A stretch of 64,000 bases of DNA from Butyricicoccus pullicaecorum (GTDB lineage: Bacteria > Bacillota > Clostridia > Oscillospirales > Butyricicoccaceae). This document shows, in pieces, positions 53,618 through 61,460 of the stretch. The notes under the pieces are model-generated. The model was not told the DNA's origin and did no database searches. It saw nothing but the letters and a program-made list of their open reading frames with translations. Positions within the stretch are counted from its first letter, which is position 1. Each line of letters begins with the position of its first letter. The position numbers were made by a program, and so were the translations under genes. The stretch spans positions 117,574-181,573 of the forward strand of contig JAFBIW010000004.1 of the NCBI GenBank assembly GCA_021531865.1, written 5' to 3'.

Positions 53618-54049
53618 ATGGAAATTCGGATCAAATATCTGTCTGACGCGATCGAGCGTCTGTGCTATGTGGAGGGCAAGTCGGACTGGATCGACCTGCG
53701 CGCGGCTGAGTCTGTGACGATGCGGGCGGGCGAATTCCGGCTGATCCCGCTGGGCGTCGCGATCGAGCTTCCGGCGGGCTATGAGGCCCATATCGTGCCG
53801 CGCAGCTCGACGTTCAAGCATTTCGGCATCATTCAGGTCAACAGCATGGGCGTGGTCGACGAGACCTACTGCGGCGACAACGACCAGTGGTTTTTCCCGG
53901 CGTATGCTCTGCGGGACACCGAGATCGCGGTCAACGATCGGATCTGCCAGTTCCGCATCATGGAGCACCAGCCCCGTCTGACCTTCCGGGAGGTCGGCTC
54001 GCTCGGCCATCCCGACCGCGGCGGCCACGGCAGCACCGGAAAACAATAA
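53618..54049 (+). CDS. dut: dUTP diphosphatase
   Basis: The 143-residue trimeric dUTPase has motif 2 [11 protein letters not shown], motif 3 (uracil pocket) [17 protein letters not shown], motif 4 [10 protein letters not shown] and the C-terminal motif 5 RGGHGSTGK. It converts dUTP to dUMP, guarding against uracil in DNA. Motif 1 ([11 protein letters not shown]) is degenerate relative to the usual D-L-x-A-A. Confidence 0.94.
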   Translation: MEIRIKYLSDAIERLCYVEGKSDWIDLRAAESVTMRAGEFRLIPLGVAIELPAGYEAHIVPRSSTFKHFGIIQVNSMGVVDETYCGDNDQWFFPAYALRDTEIAVNDRICQFRIMEHQPRLTFREVGSLGHPDRGGHGSTGKQ

Positions 54050-54065
54050 AAGCGGATTCCTTTGA

Positions 54066-54104
54066 AACGCCTGTCGGCGTGCAAGCCGACGGGCGTTCTT
54101 TTTT
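54066..54104 (+). terminator. terminator after dut
   Basis: AACGCC-TGTCGGC / GCCGACGGGCGTT, followed by six T. Confidence 0.88.
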
Positions 54105-54151
54105 GTCACCTTCCGGCTGTCCTGCGCTTATACTGATAACAAAGGAGTGTG

Positions 54152-54304
54152 ATGCGCATGATCCGAAAATGCTGCGCCATCGGGCTGGCGGCGGCTGCGT
54201 TCGGCCTGGGCGTGCTGATCGGCGGCCTGTTTTCCTGCGCGCTGATCGTGTGGATTCTGGGCTTGCTGCTCATCGCCGCCGGCATCGCACTGACTCGGAT
54301 ATAA
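54152..54304 (+). CDS. small membrane protein, 50 residues
   Basis: MRMIRKCCAIGLAAAAFGLG, then LIGGLFSCALIVWILGLLLI, encodes two short helices or one hairpin. AAAGGAG precedes it. It ends 15 bases before spoVM, and the two look co-transcribed. Many Clostridia carry small proteins of this type in sporulation gene groups; no function assigned. Confidence 0.65.
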   Translation: MRMIRKCCAIGLAAAAFGLGVLIGGLFSCALIVWILGLLLIAAGIALTRI

Positions 54305-54319
54305 GGGAGGAGCCTACTT

Positions 54320-54403
54320 ATGAAAGTTGTCATTTGGAAGAGTCCGCGCTGCCTGAATGGTTTTCTGCGCCGCATGTTCGGCATGGATAAGGGAGAATCC
54401 TGA
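54320..54403 (+). CDS. spoVM: SpoVM, spore coat/cortex morphogenetic peptide
   Basis: A 27-residue peptide, MKVVIWKSPRCLNGFLRRMF then GMDKGES, preceded by GGGAGGAG. SpoVM of B. subtilis is 26 residues, an amphipathic helix with an essential proline at position 9 that marks positively curved forespore membrane and recruits SpoIVA. This peptide has P9 in KSP, the same length, the amphipathic pattern and a charged tail. It lies 92 bases before sipL-spoIVA, its expected partners. Confidence 0.82.
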   Translation: MKVVIWKSPRCLNGFLRRMFGMDKGES

Positions 54404-54404
54404 A

Positions 54405-54433
54405 AACAGGGGGAGATGATCCCCCTGTTTTTT
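54405..54433 (+). terminator. terminator after spoVM
   Basis: AACAGGGGG / CCCCCTGTT, seven-base loop, T-run. Confidence 0.92.
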
Positions 54434-54461
54434 CATATTCGGGGACGTGCCGCATATATAT
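54434..54461 (+). promoter_or_regulatory. sigma-E-like promoter of sipL-spoIVA
   Basis: CATATT (54434-54439), 13 bp, CATATATAT (54453-54461), close to the mother-cell sigma-E pattern (kmATATT ... CATACAnT). Location before a known sigma-E-type gene pair supports it. Confidence 0.65.
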
Positions 54462-54494
54462 GGTGACAGAAGCAGCAAAAAGGAGGAAGCATAG

Positions 54495-55994
54495 ATGGAA
54501 CTCATCCGTACCGAGATCCCGTATTGTGAGCCGTCCCACGAGGCGCTTTCGAGCTTCAGCGAGAGCACGGACGCCATCGTCCCGGACGCGTTTCCTGATA
54601 TTGGCCGCATCATCTGCGCCGCAGGCGCGGCGACTGTAAAGGACGAGCTGCCGCAGACCGACCGCATTCTGGTCTCCGGCATGGTCAACGCAGTCGTCCT
54701 GTATCAGCCCGAGGGGGAGAGCGGTGTGCGCAAGCTCAGCGTGCCGCTCAGCTTTGCCCACATCGAAGAGGCGCGCGGCGTGACGGCTGAAAGCGTCTGC
54801 TTTGTCCGCTGCCGGGTGGGCGGCGTGACGGCCAAGGCGGTCAACTCGCGCAAGGTCAGCGTGACCGCGCAGCTCTGCGTCGAGACCGATGGTTACGAAC
54901 GGCGCACGGCCGAATTGACCGAGCAGATCGACCCGCAGGCGGACGCGCTCGAAATCCTGTCCGGACAGGAGACCATCCCGCTGCTCGAGGACGCGGCGGT
55001 GCGCGAATTTACCCTGCTGGACGATCTGGAAATCCCGGGCGGGGAGCGGCTCGAGATCGTCACGGCGTCCTGCGAGCTGGGATCGGCCGGGTGTCAGGCG
55101 ATGAACGGCCGTGCCGCGCTCAAGGGCGACGCCCGCCTGACGCTGCTCGCGCTGGACGATACGGGTGCGTTCCAAGTCCTGCATCAGACCATTCCCTATA
55201 CCCAGATTGTAGAATGCGAAGACGTGCAGGAAGGGCAGACACTTGCGGCGCGTCTGGCCGTTCGGCATCTGGACTGCATGTTCGCAGAGGGCGGCGTACT
55301 GTCGGTCGGTGTGGGCGTGGGCGTTCTACTGCTGAGAGAGGGCAGACATACCCTGCAAACCATCCGCGACCTGTACCACGTCCACCGGACGCTGGAGCTG
55401 GAAGAGCGCCAGCTTGCGCTGCGCGGCTGTCATCTGTGCGGGCCGTTCACAGGGGAGAGCACCGCTGTGATGCCGGTCAGCCGTCCGGCGTCTGAAATTA
55501 TATCGGCGGACGCGGTCTGCGCCGGATTGCAGCAGAGCGACGACCACACGATCCGGGTCAGCGCGCAGCTCTCCGTCCTGTACCGGGACGCGGACGGCGT
55601 GATTTGCAGCGCGTCCCGTCAGCTTCCGGTGAATGTGCCGATTCCCGCGTCCGAGGCGTCCGCCTGTGTCCAAGATGCCGCGCTGCAGGTCTCGGCGACG
55701 CCGGGCGGCGAGGGCAATCTCAACCTGCGTCTGACGGTCTCCGGTCAGTTGACCGAGCGCCCGGTTTTGACGCTGCGTGACATCACCGCGCTGTCGGCCG
55801 GCGCGCCGCGCAAGCCGTGCGGCGGGGTGGATACGACGCTGATCCTGCGGTACATCCATGCGCCCGAGCCGCTCTGGGAGATCGCCAAGCAATACGCATC
55901 CACGGTGCGGGCGATCCGCCGGGCGAACGCGCTGGCCGAACACACCGAAAGCGTGTCAGACGCAATGCTGTTAATCCCGGTCTACAACCGGTGA
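54495..55994 (+). CDS. sipL: SipL-like protein, DUF3794 plus LysM (SpoIVA-interacting)
   Basis: The 499-residue protein has DUF3794-type domains (N-terminal SFSESTDAIVPDAFPDIGRI; middle LTVSGQLTERPVLTL-type repeats) and a C-terminal LysM (ILRYIHAPEPLWEIAKQYAS, ...LLIPV). In C. difficile SipL binds SpoIVA through its LysM domain and is needed for coat assembly; here spoIVA follows after 16 bases. Length agrees. AAGGAGG precedes ATG 54495. Confidence 0.93.
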   Translation: MELIRTEIPYCEPSHEALSSFSESTDAIVPDAFPDIGRIICAAGAATVKDELPQTDRILVSGMVNAVVLYQPEGESGVRKLSVPLSFAHIEEARGVTAESVCFVRCRVGGVTAKAVNSRKVSVTAQLCVETDGYERRTAELTEQIDPQADALEILSGQETIPLLEDAAVREFTLLDDLEIPGGERLEIVTASCELGSAGCQAMNGRAALKGDARLTLLALDDTGAFQVLHQTIPYTQIVECEDVQEGQTLAARLAVRHLDCMFAEGGVLSVGVGVGVLLLREGRHTLQTIRDLYHVHRTLELEERQLALRGCHLCGPFTGESTAVMPVSRPASEIISADAVCAGLQQSDDHTIRVSAQLSVLYRDADGVICSASRQLPVNVPIPASEASACVQDAALQVSATPGGEGNLNLRLTVSGQLTERPVLTLRDITALSAGAPRKPCGGVDTTLILRYIHAPEPLWEIAKQYASTVRAIRRANALAEHTESVSDAMLLIPVYNR

Positions 55995-56010
55995 AAAAGG
56001 AGGGAACCTC

Positions 56011-57489
56011 ATGGAAAGTCGGGAATTGTATGAGCAGATCGGGACGCGCACCGGCGGCGATATCTACATTGGCGTAGTCGGCCCGGTTCGCACGGGCAAG
56101 TCCACCTTCATCAAGCGGTTTATGGAGCAGATGGTGCTGCCACGGATCGACGACGTTTACAAACGGGAGCGCGCTAAGGATGAGCTGCCGCAGTCCGGTT
56201 CGGGACGCACGATCATGACGGCTGAGCCAAAGTTCGTTCCGGAGGAGGCCGCCGAGCTTTCGCTCGAGAACGGCGCGGTCTGCCGGGTGCGGCTGGTCGA
56301 CTGCGTGGGCTATCTGGTCGATGGTTCGCTCGGCAGCATGGAGGACGATCAGCCCCGCATGGTGACGACGCCGTGGCGGGATACGCCCATGCCGATGGCG
56401 GAAGCCGCCGAGATCGGTACCCGCAAGGTCATCGCCGATCATTCCACAATCGGTCTGGTCATCACGACGGACGGCTCCTTTTCTGAGATTCCGCGCGAGA
56501 GCTACGAGGCGGTCGAAGGACGGGTCATTCAGGAGCTTCAGACCATCGGAAAGCCGTTTCTGACGCTGGTTAATACGACCGACCCGTCGGGCGAACGCGC
56601 CGCACAGGTCTGCCGGTCGCTGCGGGAGCGGTTCGGCGTGACCGCCTGTCCGGTCAATTGCATGGAGCTGGATGAAGCCGCCCTGCGCACCATCCTGACC
56701 GGCGTGCTGTATGAGTTCCCAGTGCAGCAAATCGCGGTCTCGCTGCCACGATTTGTCGCCGCGCTCGAGTCCGAGCATCCGGTGCAGCGCAGCCTGTATG
56801 ACAGCGTCCGCACAGCGGGCGCGGCGGTGCGGAAAATGCGCGATCTGGAACGCATGGTGCGCGCGCTCATGGAAAATGAACTGGTCGAAACGGCCAGCAT
56901 CGACGGCATGGAGCTGGGGACAGGCGAGGCGCGGATCACCATGCAGGTGCCAGGCACGGTGTTCTATCGTATTGTGACCGAAAAGACCGGGGTTGCGATC
57001 CGGGATGAAGCCGATCTGATCCCGGTGCTGGCCCGCCTTTCGACGACCGCGCGGGAGTACGAACGGATTTCAGGCGCGCTCGATCAGGCCATGGCGACCG
57101 GCTACGGCGTGGTCATGCCCCGTCTGGAGGAGCTGTCGCTCGAACCGCCTGAGATCATCAAGCAGGGCGGCCGGTACGGCGTCCGGCTCTGCGCGTCGGC
57201 GTCCTCCATCCATCTGATCAAGGCCGATATCAAGGCGTCGGTCACGCCGCTCGTCGGCACGGAAAAGCAGTCGGAGGAACTGGTGCATTACCTGCTCGGT
57301 GAATTTGACGGCGCGCCGGAGAAGATCTGGGAGACCAATATTTTCGGGAAATCACTCTCCGAACTGGTCAATGAGGAACTGTCGAATAAGCTGGCCCGGA
57401 TGCCAGAGGAGGCGCGGGATAAATTTAGGGAAACACTTGAGCGCATCATTAACGAAAGCACGGGCGGACTCATCTGCATCCTGCTGTAA
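56011..57489 (+). CDS. spoIVA: stage IV sporulation protein A
   Basis: SpoIVA is the ATP-hydrolysing scaffold of the spore coat basement layer. The 492-residue product has Walker A GPVRTGKST (24-32), VDCVGYLVDGSLGS (switch/Walker B region), a long middle domain and the characteristic C-terminus (MPEEARDKFRETLERIINES). It acts on the mother-cell face of the forespore with SpoVM and SipL encoded just upstream. Confidence 0.98.
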   Translation: MESRELYEQIGTRTGGDIYIGVVGPVRTGKSTFIKRFMEQMVLPRIDDVYKRERAKDELPQSGSGRTIMTAEPKFVPEEAAELSLENGAVCRVRLVDCVGYLVDGSLGSMEDDQPRMVTTPWRDTPMPMAEAAEIGTRKVIADHSTIGLVITTDGSFSEIPRESYEAVEGRVIQELQTIGKPFLTLVNTTDPSGERAAQVCRSLRERFGVTACPVNCMELDEAALRTILTGVLYEFPVQQIAVSLPRFVAALESEHPVQRSLYDSVRTAGAAVRKMRDLERMVRALMENELVETASIDGMELGTGEARITMQVPGTVFYRIVTEKTGVAIRDEADLIPVLARLSTTAREYERISGALDQAMATGYGVVMPRLEELSLEPPEIIKQGGRYGVRLCASASSIHLIKADIKASVTPLVGTEKQSEELVHYLLGEFDGAPEKIWETNIFGKSLSELVNEELSNKLARMPEEARDKFRETLERIINESTGGLICILL

Positions 57490-57498
57490 AGGGATTTC

Positions 57499-57537
57499 AC
57501 AGCGCGGTTCCGGGAAGAGCCGCGCTGTCTGGTTTTT
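57499..57537 (+). terminator. terminator after spoIVA
   Basis: ACAGCGCGG / CCGCGCTGT with a short T-run. Confidence 0.85.
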
Positions 57538-57677
57538 ACCTTTACACATAGTTTCACGAAAAACCATGAAAAATTTAGTGAAAAATAAAGAAATTCAGAA
57601 CAATTGAAAGAACTTTTGCGTGATGAAAAGGGAATACAATTGGTGTAAAGCGTTTTACCATTACAGCGAACCGCCGC

Positions 57678-57706
57678 TTGCTATTTCCCGGGAATTGCGG
57701 TATGAT
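57678..57706 (+). promoter_or_regulatory. sigma-A promoter of the P-loop protein
   Basis: TTGCTA (57678-57683), 17 bp, TATGAT (57701-57706). Confidence 0.78.
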
Positions 57707-57732
57707 AATAAAAACAGAAGGGAAGCGGGACT

Positions 57733-58236
57733 ATGGAAAAGCAGGTTTTTATCATCAACGGAAAGGGCGGCGTGGGTAAGGATACCGTTTGCAGCTGCGC
57801 GGCGCAGTTTTACCGCGTGCGGAATATTTCTTCGATCACGCCCATCGTTGAGATTGCTCGCTTCGCCGGATGGAACGGGGAGAAGACGCTGGCGGCCCGT
57901 CGGATGCTCTCCCAGCTTAAGGCGGTGTTCACTGAATTCAATGATCTGTCCTTTACTTATTGTATGCAGCAGTACCGCGCATTTGAGCAAAGTGAGGATG
58001 AGCTGCTGTTCATCCACGTGCGCGAGCCGGAGGAGATCGCGCGGCTCAAGCGTGCGATCGGCGGGGTATGCCGCACCCTGCTCGTGCGGCGCAGCGATCT
58101 GGCGCAGAAGCAGTACGGAAATCGCTCGGACGACGCGGTCGAGGAATATCCGTATGACTTGTATTTCGAGAATGCCGCGCCGCTCGAGACCCTGCCCGCG
58201 CGTGTTCATGATTTTTTTGAAAAAAACTTGAAATGA
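57733..58236 (+). CDS. P-loop nucleotide-binding protein, kinase-like
   Basis: The 167-residue protein starts FIINGKGGVGKDTVCSC (P-loop GKGGVGKDT, residues ~10-18), then EIARFAGWNGEKT, FIHVREPEEIARL and a C-terminal YPYDLYFENAAPLE. It is of the length and build of small NMP/CoA kinase-like enzymes. The GKGGVGKD loop occurs in uncharacterised Clostridia proteins. Substrate unknown. tRNA-Pro follows with its own promoter. Confidence 0.75.
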   Translation: MEKQVFIINGKGGVGKDTVCSCAAQFYRVRNISSITPIVEIARFAGWNGEKTLAARRMLSQLKAVFTEFNDLSFTYCMQQYRAFEQSEDELLFIHVREPEEIARLKRAIGGVCRTLLVRRSDLAQKQYGNRSDDAVEEYPYDLYFENAAPLETLPARVHDFFEKNLK

Positions 58237-58239
58237 GTG

Positions 58240-58268
58240 TTGACAAGACCTTGCGGGTATGGTATTAT
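58240..58268 (+). promoter_or_regulatory. sigma-A promoter of tRNA-Pro
   Basis: TTGACA (58240-58245), 17 bp, TATTAT (58263-58268). Confidence 0.92.
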
Positions 58269-58312
58269 ATACAAGCTGAGTTCAACAAGTGAACGAAAAC
58301 AAAACTCCATAT

Positions 58313-58388
58313 CCGGGTGTAGCGCAGCTGGTAGCGTGCTTGACTGGGGGTCAAGAGGCCGCAGGTTCAAGTCCTGTCACTCGGACCA
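58313..58388 (+). tRNA. tRNA-Pro (anticodon GGG)
   Basis: Acceptor CCGGGTG/CACTCGG, D-arm GCGCAGCTGGTAGCGT, anticodon loop CTGGGGG between CTTGA/TCAAG (anticodon GGG), T-arm with GGTTCAAGTCC, encoded CCA. 76 nt. Its 3' end faces the integrase gene, as expected when a tRNA serves as attachment site. Confidence 0.96.
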
Positions 58389-58390
58389 TG

Positions 58391-58425
58391 AAACCGTCGA
58401 TTTTGAAAGAAATCGGCGGTTTTTT
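58391..58425 (+). terminator. terminator of tRNA-Pro
   Basis: AAACCG-T-CGATTT / AAATCGGCGGTTT with one wobble, then six T. Confidence 0.88.
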
Positions 58426-58496
58426 GTATCTAAAAGTTCGGAAAAATTTTCAGACCTGCGCCTTGTTCTTTATTTGTTCTTTACGGCCTGAAAATA

Positions 58497-58525
58497 CCCC
58501 CGCCGTTTGAGACCGGCGAGGGTGG
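58497..58525 (-). terminator. terminator of the integrase gene
   Basis: On the minus strand, CGCCG-loop-CGGCG flanked by C/G runs is followed by TATTTTC. Confidence 0.6.
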
Positions 58526-58530
58526 GGGAG

Positions 58531-59946
58531 TCACGCTTTTCGTTTCTTTTTTCGGTGCACGACGCTGCCGATCGCGTCCGATGCGGCGGCGTCCGCCGAC
58601 TGGATCGCGTGCGAATAAATGTCCATCGTTGTCGAGGTGTGGGCGTGCCCCAGTCTGGCCGAGACCGTGCGCACGTTCACGCCTGCCGCGATCAGCAGGG
58701 TTGCGTTTGTATGGCGCAGGCTATGGATCGTCACGCCTTCGGGCAGCTCCGCGGCGCGTGCGAACTTGGTGAACCAACCGGTCACGCTCGACGGGTGCAG
58801 CGGTCGGCCGTTCCACGTCGTAAACAGCCGGTCGTGCTCTTCCCACTGGTCGCCCAGCTTGAGCCGCTCCTGAAGCTGGTGCGTGCGGTACTGCCGCAGC
58901 ATATCAATACAGTCCTGCGGGACTTTGACGGTTCGCGCGGATCGACGCGTCTTTGGCGTCTGCGTGATGACGCCCTGTCCGGGCAGGTAAACCGAGTTCC
59001 GCCGGATCGTGATGGTGCACCGGTCGAAGTCAATGTCCTTCCATTCCAGTCCGAGCAGCTCACCGCGCCGCATCCCTGTATCCAACAGCAGGAAGATCAT
59101 CACGCGATACTTCATGGGCGCCGCGTCAAGCGCTTCTATGAGCTTTGCCGCGTCGTTTTCGTCCAGATATGCGGGCTCTTCCTCGCCCGCTGAGGGCGCG
59201 TCTACGTGGGCGCACGGGTTCTCTGCCATGACGCCCTGCTTGACGGCCGTTCGGAACATCGAGGACAGAAATTTGTGGTAGTGGTTGACACTGCAATGGG
59301 TCAGCGCCTGCTTGTCGCGTGTCGGGCGGAACAGCGCCGACAGAGGAAGACCGAGGGCGGCGGACAGCTTTTCGGCGGTGTCCGGTTTGACTGCGTTGCC
59401 GGCGTTCAGGGAATACAGGGTGCGGATCCCAAGTCCGGTCTCCTTGGTCAGCTCGGCTGCCGTCTTTCCGGCCGCCTTTGTGATGGCCTTGAAGTCGTCG
59501 CACTGGTACATCACATCGTCTCGGATGCCGTCTTCCATGAGGTTCAGATAGAATGCGTTCAGGTGGTGCGGACGAATTTTGTCCATGCGCAGGTGCCCGA
59601 GCGCAGGCGCGACCCGCTTCCACAGGATGCGGTAGTTCTCCTGTGTAGTCGGCTTCAGGTGCACCGATACGTACTCCCGGAACCAGCGCTCGGCGTAGTC
59701 TGACAGGCGTGTTGTTCCGTCTACGACCTGCCCGGCGCGCACCTTCTCTTCAAACAGCACCTTTTGCCGTTCAAGCTCCTTCTCGACCTGCCGCTTCGTC
59801 ATGCCCGGATCGGGCGTCCAGGTCATCGACCGGATGATCTGCTTGCCGTTGATGTCGTATCCGCCGGGGAGTGTCAACAGTTTTTCGCACTTTGGCTTGC
59901 AGACCCTGATGTGAATAAAGTCAGCCAGCAATAGAGGTGTCCTCAA
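58531..59946 (-). CDS. tyrosine integrase with an inserted HTH-like domain; 5' end replaced by IS sequence
   Basis: The 471-residue frame has the C-terminal tyrosine-recombinase box: TGMRRGELLGLEW (catalytic Arg), HSLRHTNATLL (HxxR), LGHAHTSTTMDIYSH (His and nucleophile Tyr). Residues ~150-208 inside the core-binding domain look like a Cro/CI HTH (TAAELTKETGLGIRTLYSL; AEKLSAALGLPLSALF). Normal integrase sequence begins at about residue 26 (LPGGYDINGKQIIRS); residues 1-25 come from the adjacent IS256-family end. The arm-binding N-terminus is lost, so activity is doubtful. It faces tRNA-Pro. Confidence 0.88.
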   Translation of the reverse strand: MRTPLLLADFIHIRVCKPKCEKLLTLPGGYDINGKQIIRSMTWTPDPGMTKRQVEKELERQKVLFEEKVRAGQVVDGTTRLSDYAERWFREYVSVHLKPTTQENYRILWKRVAPALGHLRMDKIRPHHLNAFYLNLMEDGIRDDVMYQCDDFKAITKAAGKTAAELTKETGLGIRTLYSLNAGNAVKPDTAEKLSAALGLPLSALFRPTRDKQALTHCSVNHYHKFLSSMFRTAVKQGVMAENPCAHVDAPSAGEEEPAYLDENDAAKLIEALDAAPMKYRVMIFLLLDTGMRRGELLGLEWKDIDFDRCTITIRRNSVYLPGQGVITQTPKTRRSARTVKVPQDCIDMLRQYRTHQLQERLKLGDQWEEHDRLFTTWNGRPLHPSSVTGWFTKFARAAELPEGVTIHSLRHTNATLLIAAGVNVRTVSARLGHAHTSTTMDIYSHAIQSADAAASDAIGSVVHRKKKRKA

Positions 59947-60405
59947 GAGCCGCCTCTAAGTGCTTCATGTTCATGTACTTCTTGTTGCCCCACTGGGTAC
60001 CAGCCACATGACGTAGCCGGGCACAGACCAGCATAAGGGCAGAGCTGCCATCCGGAAAACTACCCACCACACGGGTGCGGCGGCGGATCTCTCGGTTCAG
60101 CCTCTCGATGACGTTGTTGGTACGGATACGGATCCAATGCTCACTGGGGAAATCGCAGTAGGTCAGAGTCTCCTCAATGCCGTCCTCCACCTTCTTAGCA
60201 GCCTCTTTCAGTTTCATGGAACGCAGTTCCTCCACCACAGCTTTGGCCTTCTCCCGGGCGGCTTTCTTGCTCTCCTGAGCGTGGATCGCTTTGAGCATCT
60301 TGGCCACAAGATTAACCTTGGAACGAGGGGTTACAGAGAACACGTTGCGATAAAAGTGGACGGTACACCGCTGGTATTTGGCATCAGGAAACACTTCGCC
60401 TACGG
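59921..60405 (-). pseudogene. IS256-family transposase, C-terminal fragment
   Basis: The frame gives ~158 residues: FPDAKYQRCTVHFYRNVFS, EETLTYCDFPSEHWIRIRTN, NVIERLNREIRRRTRVVGSF. These are the C-terminal half of an IS256-type DDE transposase (full length ~400), with the last catalytic glutamate in NVIERLNREI. A stop lies immediately upstream at ~60406 where unrelated island DNA begins, so the N-terminal half is lost. Its 3' end runs into the integrase start. Confidence 0.92.
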
Positions 60406-60456
60406 CTTAGGTCAGTTTACAAGGAACTACACGCAGACCGTGAAACGGGCTGCTGA

Positions 60457-60505
60457 CAACAAACGGCGCTATGCTCCCGGCTGGGTGCATAGCACCTGTT
60501 TGTTG
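60457..60505. repeat. inverted repeat
   Basis: CAACAAAC (60457-60464) pairs with GTTTGTTG (60498-60505) and GCTATGC (60468-60474) with GCATAGC (60487-60493) around a 12-base loop. Confidence 0.75.
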
Positions 60506-61023
60506 CGGGGGTTTCCAAAGGGGGCAGCGCCCCATTTGGCACACGACTTTGCGGAGCAAAGTGTAGTGTGTTATACGCTCTGTCGGCGTTGCCCTGAAAA
60601 TACCGTTGCCGCCGGGGAGGGCAAGGGCATTTGACGCGGCAGGAAAGCAGGGCTTTGTTTGGGGCTGGTAAGCCGGAAACAAAGGGCTGATTTCAGCAGC
60701 AGACAGGGCGTATTATGAAAGCCCCCGTCCCTCGTCCTCCGCCCCCGGCCTATGGGACAAAAAGTCCCAAAGCTCTGGACACCGTGACCAGATGTGTGGC
60801 CACACTCCGGGAAAAGTAGCAGGACGGCAGGAAACCGTCAAGGCTGAAATGAATGGGCTGACGCCCGGCCTTGACCGTTCCCCGCCGCCCCGCTGGATGG
60901 GTGGACAAGGTGGCCAATCCCTAAAAGTGTTTGGCCGCACTCGTTCATTTTGGGGCCTTTCTTCTCCCAAAATTGAAATGGGCGGGAAAGCCCTAAAATG
61001 GCTTTCCCGCCTTGATTACCCAT

Positions 61024-61106
61024 TAGCAAAGACGGGCGAGACTGTCAACGGCGGCGCTGAAAGCGCCGTTCATCTTGACCGTTGACTGGCTCGCCTGGCT
61101 TTGCTA
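61024..61106. repeat. 83-base near-perfect hairpin with symmetric internal loops
   Basis: Four paired blocks in series: TAGCAAAG/CTTTGCTA, GCGAG/CTCGC, TCAACGG/CCGTTGA and CGGCGCT/AGCGCCG, the first three separated by 4x4-base internal loops (ACGG/CTGG and ACTG/CTGG). It ends 50 bases before the resistance-module promoter. Confidence 0.85.
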
Positions 61107-61155
61107 CTGCCCGTAAGAGATGGAAAAACAAGATGGAAAACAAGGTTAAAAATGG

Positions 61156-61185
61156 TTGACAAGTCTATCGGATGTGTGTTATACT
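61156..61185 (+). promoter_or_regulatory. promoter of the efflux module
   Basis: TTGACA (61156-61161), 18 bp, TATACT (61180-61185). Confidence 0.88.
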
Positions 61186-61219
61186 GTGCGACAGTTTGAG
61201 ATTGGAAGGAGGCTTACGT

Positions 61220-61240
61220 GTGTTAATTTGTGTACGCTAA
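61220..61240 (+). CDS. candidate leader peptide (6 codons)
   Basis: After AAGGAGG (61206-61212), GTG 61220 opens VLICVR and then TAA. Another GTG at 61218 gives only two codons. Short leader peptides before attenuators control many ribosome-targeting-antibiotic resistance genes by drug-induced stalling. Confidence 0.5.
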   Translation: MLICVR

Positions 61241-61267
61241 TAAGCAATAAAAAGTAGAAGTACCTTT

Positions 61268-61414
61268 CCACATGATGGTGGGCTTTTTTTGCGTGCGTAT
61301 GCAAAGGAACACGTAGGTTTGACACGAGCAGTCTTTGAACTGTATCGTGGTGTTTTTTCGTGCTTTGTTGTTATGCAGGCGTCTGCCCTCTCTGTGGGAC
61401 AACGCCTGCTTTTT
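61268..61414 (+). promoter_or_regulatory. two attenuator hairpins upstream of the MFS gene
   Basis: First: CCAC (61268-61271) with GTGG (61278-61281), weak, then a run of seven T. Second: GCAGGCGT (61375-61382) with ACGCCTGC (61402-61409) plus CCC/GGG inside, then five T. Both lie between the leader peptide and the MFS start at 61461. Confidence 0.65.
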
Positions 61415-61460
61415 ATTGCAGAAACAAAGGAACAATGCAATAAAAAAGGAGGTTCGCATT

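Larger units (their letters stand above)
60406..61155. other. non-coding, hairpin-rich island DNA
   Basis: About 750 bases without a convincing gene. It contains several inverted repeats: 60457-60505, GGGAC/GTCCC near 60750-60765, and the large fold at 61024-61106. Short open frames here have no proper ribosome-binding sites. The style fits intergenic parts of Clostridial integrative conjugative elements. Confidence 0.6.

Noticed and set aside
57620..58231. A 203-codon frame overlapping the P-loop gene
   Set aside because: It is out of frame with GKGGVGKDT, has a poor start context and no domain; the 57733 frame has the ribosome-binding site and motif.
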